This document shows positions 5,013 through 7,376 of a stretch of 7,376 bases of DNA, piece by piece. How positions within the stretch are numbered: the first letter of the stretch is position 1; every line of letters starts with the position of its first letter. The translations under genes and the position numbers were made by a program. Under the pieces are notes generated by a model, which did no database searches, was not told the origin of the DNA, and saw only the letters and a program-made list of their open reading frames with translations. The stretch is taken from the NCBI GenBank assembly GCA_937926875.1, contig CALBAX010000113.1:1-7376 (forward strand), given 5' to 3'. The DNA is from an uncultured Desulfovibrio sp. (lineage in GTDB: Bacteria > Desulfobacterota > Desulfovibrionia > Desulfovibrionales > Desulfovibrionaceae).

Positions 5013-7302
5013 CCTTCCCCTCCTTCGCGGCAGATGTCCCCGCGGGAGCCTGCTTGCCCTTGTCTTGGGCAGGCTTACCGGCTGCGGCAGCACTGTCGCG
5101 CAGACGCTTCAAAATGGCATCACGCGGCCCGAACATCCGCAGCCTGCCGTTTTCCATGACAGCCAGCTTGTTCACCATGCGCAGCATGCTCAGGCGATGG
5201 GTCACGAGGATCAGGGTCCGTCCCTGCGAGACCGCCGCCAGACGCTGCTGCAGGCGCTGCTCGGAATCCGTGTCCATATTGCTGGTGGGCTCGTCCAGGA
5301 TCAGCACTTCAGGATCACGGACCAGCGCACGGGCCAGCGCCACAGCCTGCCGCTGCCCGCCGGAAAGGGCCTTGCCCTGCTCCCCTACCTGGGCCGCGAA
5401 CCCGGCGGGATTGTTGCGGACGAAGTCCGTCACCCCGGCAAGAGCCGCGGCCCGGAACACCAGATGGTCATTGATGGTGGGGTCCCCCAGGACGATATTC
5501 TCACGGATGCTGCCGTAAAACAGGACCACATCCTGCGGCAGCACGCCGATACGCCCGCGCAATTCCGTGGTCGGCAACTGGCGCAGGTCGACGCCACCAA
5601 ATTTGATGCTGCCCTTCTGCGGCTGGTAAAAGCCCGTCAGCAGCTTGGCCAGGGTGCTCTTTCCCGAACCCATGGCACCGATGATGCCGATCCTGTCGCC
5701 GGGGTTGATGCGCAAGCTCACGTCCTCCAGAGCCAGACTCATGGAATTGGGGTACGCGAACGAAACGTTCTCCACAGTGAAGGAGGGCTGCAACTCGCCA
5801 AAGTCCATGCAGGAACTTTCCGACTGGTTCTCGGACGGCAGCTCCATGAGCAGGTCGAGAGCCTGAAGGGCAACGCGGGAATTCTGCAGACGGGTCAGCA
5901 GGGACGCCAGCTGCATCAGCGGCGCCATGGCCCGGCCCACGAGGATGTTGCAGCCGATGAGGGCCCCCATGGTCATCAGGCCTTCCGAGATCCGGTAGAC
6001 GCCCCAGATGATCATGCTCACCGTGACCAGATGGGTCACCAGCGTGGAGGCCGTCACAGCCAGGCTGCTGTACCGACGCGCCTCTGCCGTCGATTTGGCG
6101 GAAAGCCCCACCACGGCTTCCCACAGGCGTTGCATCCTGCTCTCGGCCTGGCAGGCCTTGATGGTCTCCAGACCATTGACCATCTCGACGAGCAGGGCAT
6201 TCTTCTGCATGTTCTGCTTGTAGCTCTGCTCGGCGCAGCGGCGTGCCGCGGTCTGGAGGAAAAGCCCCAGCCCGATGAGGATGGGCATGGCCGCCAGCGG
6301 CAGGAAGACCATGGGCCCGGCGATGAAGGAGATCAGCAGCAGGAAGATGACCAGGAAGGGGACGTCGATGCAGGCCAGCAACGAGGACGAACTGAAAAAT
6401 TCGCGCAACTGTTCGAACTCGCGCAGGTTGTTGACCAGCGAACCTGTGGATTCCGGCTTGCTTTCCAGTCGCATGGTGAGGACTTTGTCCACCAGATTGC
6501 TGGAGAGCACGATGTCCGCATTGCGCCCGGCCACATCCACGAAATGCGTGCGCAGGGCCCGCAGCAGAAAGTCGAACAGATAGATGATGATCACGCCGGA
6601 TGCCAGGACCCACAATGTCTCTATGGCATTGTTGGGCACGACCCGGTCATAGACGTTCATGGCGAACAGGGGGCTGGCCAGAGCGACGAGGTTGATGATG
6701 ACGCTGGCCAGCGCCACATGCCGGTAGATGGGCGCATAATAGCGCAGCACATCCCAAAACCAGCGTTTCCCCTTGGCAAGACGCAGCTTTTCCACATGTT
6801 CCTGCGGACGGCCTGGAACGGCCACATACAGGGCATAGCCGGTGTATTCTTCCTGCAAGGCATCCAGAGGCACCAGCTGGCTGGCACTTTCTGTCTCCGG
6901 GAAGATGACTTCGGCCTGTGCCTGCCCCGTGCCGGCTTCGGCCCCACCGTCAGGCCCCCCCGCAGAAGCCCCCGGCAGCAGCCGGGTCAGGACGCAGCTG
7001 CGGTTTCCGGAAAGCAGGAGGATGCAGGGCAGGGTCAGGTTGGAGAGGTCAGCCAGCCGGGGACGATACAGCACACTGCCCGTCAGGCCTGCCTTGCGGG
7101 CCACCCGCAGACACGCCTGGGCCGAGACGGTGCTGCCCGAAAGCCCGGCAAGCAGGAACTGGGGGGACAATGCCTTGCCCCGAAGGCGACACAAGGAGGA
7201 AAGACTGCGCAACAAAGGAGGCATGAAATCGACATCGGAAGGCCGCAGTCCTCCAGCTGCCATTTCCGGTCCCCGCGTTTCCCCTGATCCGTTTTCCGAC
7301 AT
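4999..7302 (-). CDS. Type I secretion ABC exporter with inactive C39-like domain, LapB/LssB type
   Basis: This 767-residue inner-membrane exporter uses ATP to drive one-step secretion of large proteins. An N-terminal C39 peptidase-like domain spans about 25-165. The catalytic Cys and His expected in the peptidase family are not at their positions: PPLLRSLSSLCRLRG stands at the Cys motif and GNRSCVLT at the His motif. It is therefore a substrate-docking C39-like domain rather than a leader peptidase. Six membrane helices lie at about 195-465 and the ATPase domain at about 505-735: Walker A GAMGSGKST (542-550), Q-loop VLPQD (Q590), signature LSGGQ (646-650), Walker B VLILDEP (666-672) and H-loop H702. 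All ATPase motifs are intact. A Gly/Ala-rich insert lies in the N-terminal domain (about 110-130) and a Lys/Ala-rich tail after 737. The start at 7302 has AAGGA eight bases upstream; an in-frame ATG at 7365 has no good site and lies inside a hairpin. First visible gene of the operon. Confidence 0.95.
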   Translation of the reverse strand: MSENGSGETRGPEMAAGGLRPSDVDFMPPLLRSLSSLCRLRGKALSPQFLLAGLSGSTVSAQACLRVARKAGLTGSVLYRPRLADLSNLTLPCILLLSGNRSCVLTRLLPGASAGGPDGGAEAGTGQAQAEVIFPETESASQLVPLDALQEEYTGYALYVAVPGRPQEHVEKLRLAKGKRWFWDVLRYYAPIYRHVALASVIINLVALASPLFAMNVYDRVVPNNAIETLWVLASGVIIIYLFDFLLRALRTHFVDVAGRNADIVLSSNLVDKVLTMRLESKPESTGSLVNNLREFEQLREFFSSSSLLACIDVPFLVIFLLLISFIAGPMVFLPLAAMPILIGLGLFLQTAARRCAEQSYKQNMQKNALLVEMVNGLETIKACQAESRMQRLWEAVVGLSAKSTAEARRYSSLAVTASTLVTHLVTVSMIIWGVYRISEGLMTMGALIGCNILVGRAMAPLMQLASLLTRLQNSRVALQALDLLMELPSENQSESSCMDFGELQPSFTVENVSFAYPNSMSLALEDVSLRINPGDRIGIIGAMGSGKSTLAKLLTGFYQPQKGSIKFGGVDLRQLPTTELRGRIGVLPQDVVLFYGSIRENIVLGDPTINDHLVFRAAALAGVTDFVRNNPAGFAAQVGEQGKALSGGQRQAVALARALVRDPEVLILDEPTSNMDTDSEQRLQQRLAAVSQGRTLILVTHRLSMLRMVNKLAVMENGRLRMFGPRDAILKRLRDSAAAAGKPAQDKGKQAPAGTSAAKEGKDGRP
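5019..5025 (-). promoter_or_regulatory. Ribosome binding site of the fusion-protein gene, inside the exporter coding end
   Basis: On the minus strand AAGGAGG runs from 5025 to 5019, six bases before the ATG at 5012. It lies in the last codons of the ABC exporter (encoding Lys-Glu-Gly), so ribosomes finishing the exporter reach the start of the fusion protein directly. This site decides the start at 5012 over the in-frame ATG at 5093. Confidence 0.85.
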
Positions 7303-7310
7303 ATAAACGA

Positions 7311-7315
7311 TCCTT
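7311..7315 (-). promoter_or_regulatory. Ribosome binding site of the ABC exporter
   Basis: AAGGA on the minus strand (7315-7311), eight bases before the ATG at 7302. It supports this start over the in-frame ATG at 7365, whose codon lies at the loop edge of the 7349-7376 hairpin. Confidence 0.7.
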
Positions 7316-7333
7316 TGGCATCCACCCTGTGGA

Positions 7334-7376
7334 CGTCCTGCCGCACAACGACAGGCAGGACGCATCCTGCCTGTCG
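7334..7376 (-). promoter_or_regulatory. Two competing hairpins upstream of the secretion operon
   Basis: CGACAGGCAGGA (7349-7360) and TCCTGCCTGTCG (7365-7376) form a perfect 12-bp stem with a 4-nt loop, running to the very edge of the window. A second stem pairs CGTCCTGCC (7334-7342) with GGCAGGACG (7354-7362), 9 bp with an 11-nt loop. Both stems use bases 7354-7360, so they cannot form together. On the minus strand the larger hairpin has no T-run after it (TTGTGCGG). It may be a terminator for a plus-strand gene ending at the window edge, the end of an upstream gene, or a leader switch. Confidence 0.5.

Noticed and set aside
4804..7287. An 827-codon open frame on the plus strand opposite the ABC exporter
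   Set aside because: It is antisense to a gene with every ABC motif in place; its product is His/Gln/Gly-rich with no recognisable domain. Long antisense frames are expected in GC-rich coding DNA with strong third-position bias.
1..7376. CRISPR array, tRNA, insertion sequence or prophage signs
   Set aside because: No spaced direct repeats, tRNA-like cloverleaf, transposase or integrase coding sequence was seen; base composition is even across the genes.

Overview
The window looks like chromosomal DNA from a GC-rich anaerobic proteobacterium, most likely a Desulfovibrio-type sulfate reducer. This is an inference from the general character of the proteins, the high GC and the combination of a formate dehydrogenase-type molybdenum/tungsten enzyme with a LapB/LapC-type secretion system. 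No 16S or other marker is present to prove it.

Layout from left to right. (1) Positions 1-375, minus strand, hold the first 125 codons of a cytoplasmic formate dehydrogenase-like catalytic subunit with its N-terminal [4Fe-4S] motif; the rest lies outside the window. (2) Positions 376-570 are a divergent intergenic region with three A/T tracts spaced at roughly one helical turn. (3) Positions 571-1167, plus strand, hold a 198-residue protein with the signature of a nucleotidyltransferase-fold enzyme and no clear partner. (4) Positions 1168-1247 are a convergent gap holding a strong hairpin terminator, best oriented for the leftward operon. (5) Positions 1248-7302, minus strand, are one tightly packed operon read right to left: a LapB/LssB-type type I secretion ABC exporter (7302-4999), a HlyD/LapC-type membrane fusion protein (5012-3339, overlapping the exporter by 14 nt) and a membrane-bound Cache-like/PAS/degenerate HD-GYP protein (3317-1248). 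(6) Positions 7303-7376 are the operon leader or upstream intergenic DNA, holding two mutually exclusive hairpins.

How the genes work together: the exporter and fusion protein form the inner-membrane part of a type I secretion machine. An outer-membrane TolC/LapE-like channel and the exported substrate, probably a large RTX or Lap-type adhesin, must be encoded elsewhere. The third gene of the operon resembles a cyclic-di-GMP phosphodiesterase, but nearly all the metal-binding and catalytic residues of its HD-GYP domain are replaced. It may therefore be a signal receptor or scaffold coupling an extracytoplasmic and PAS-sensed signal to the secretion system. This is the most interesting aspect of the window. 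The secretion genes themselves belong to known families.
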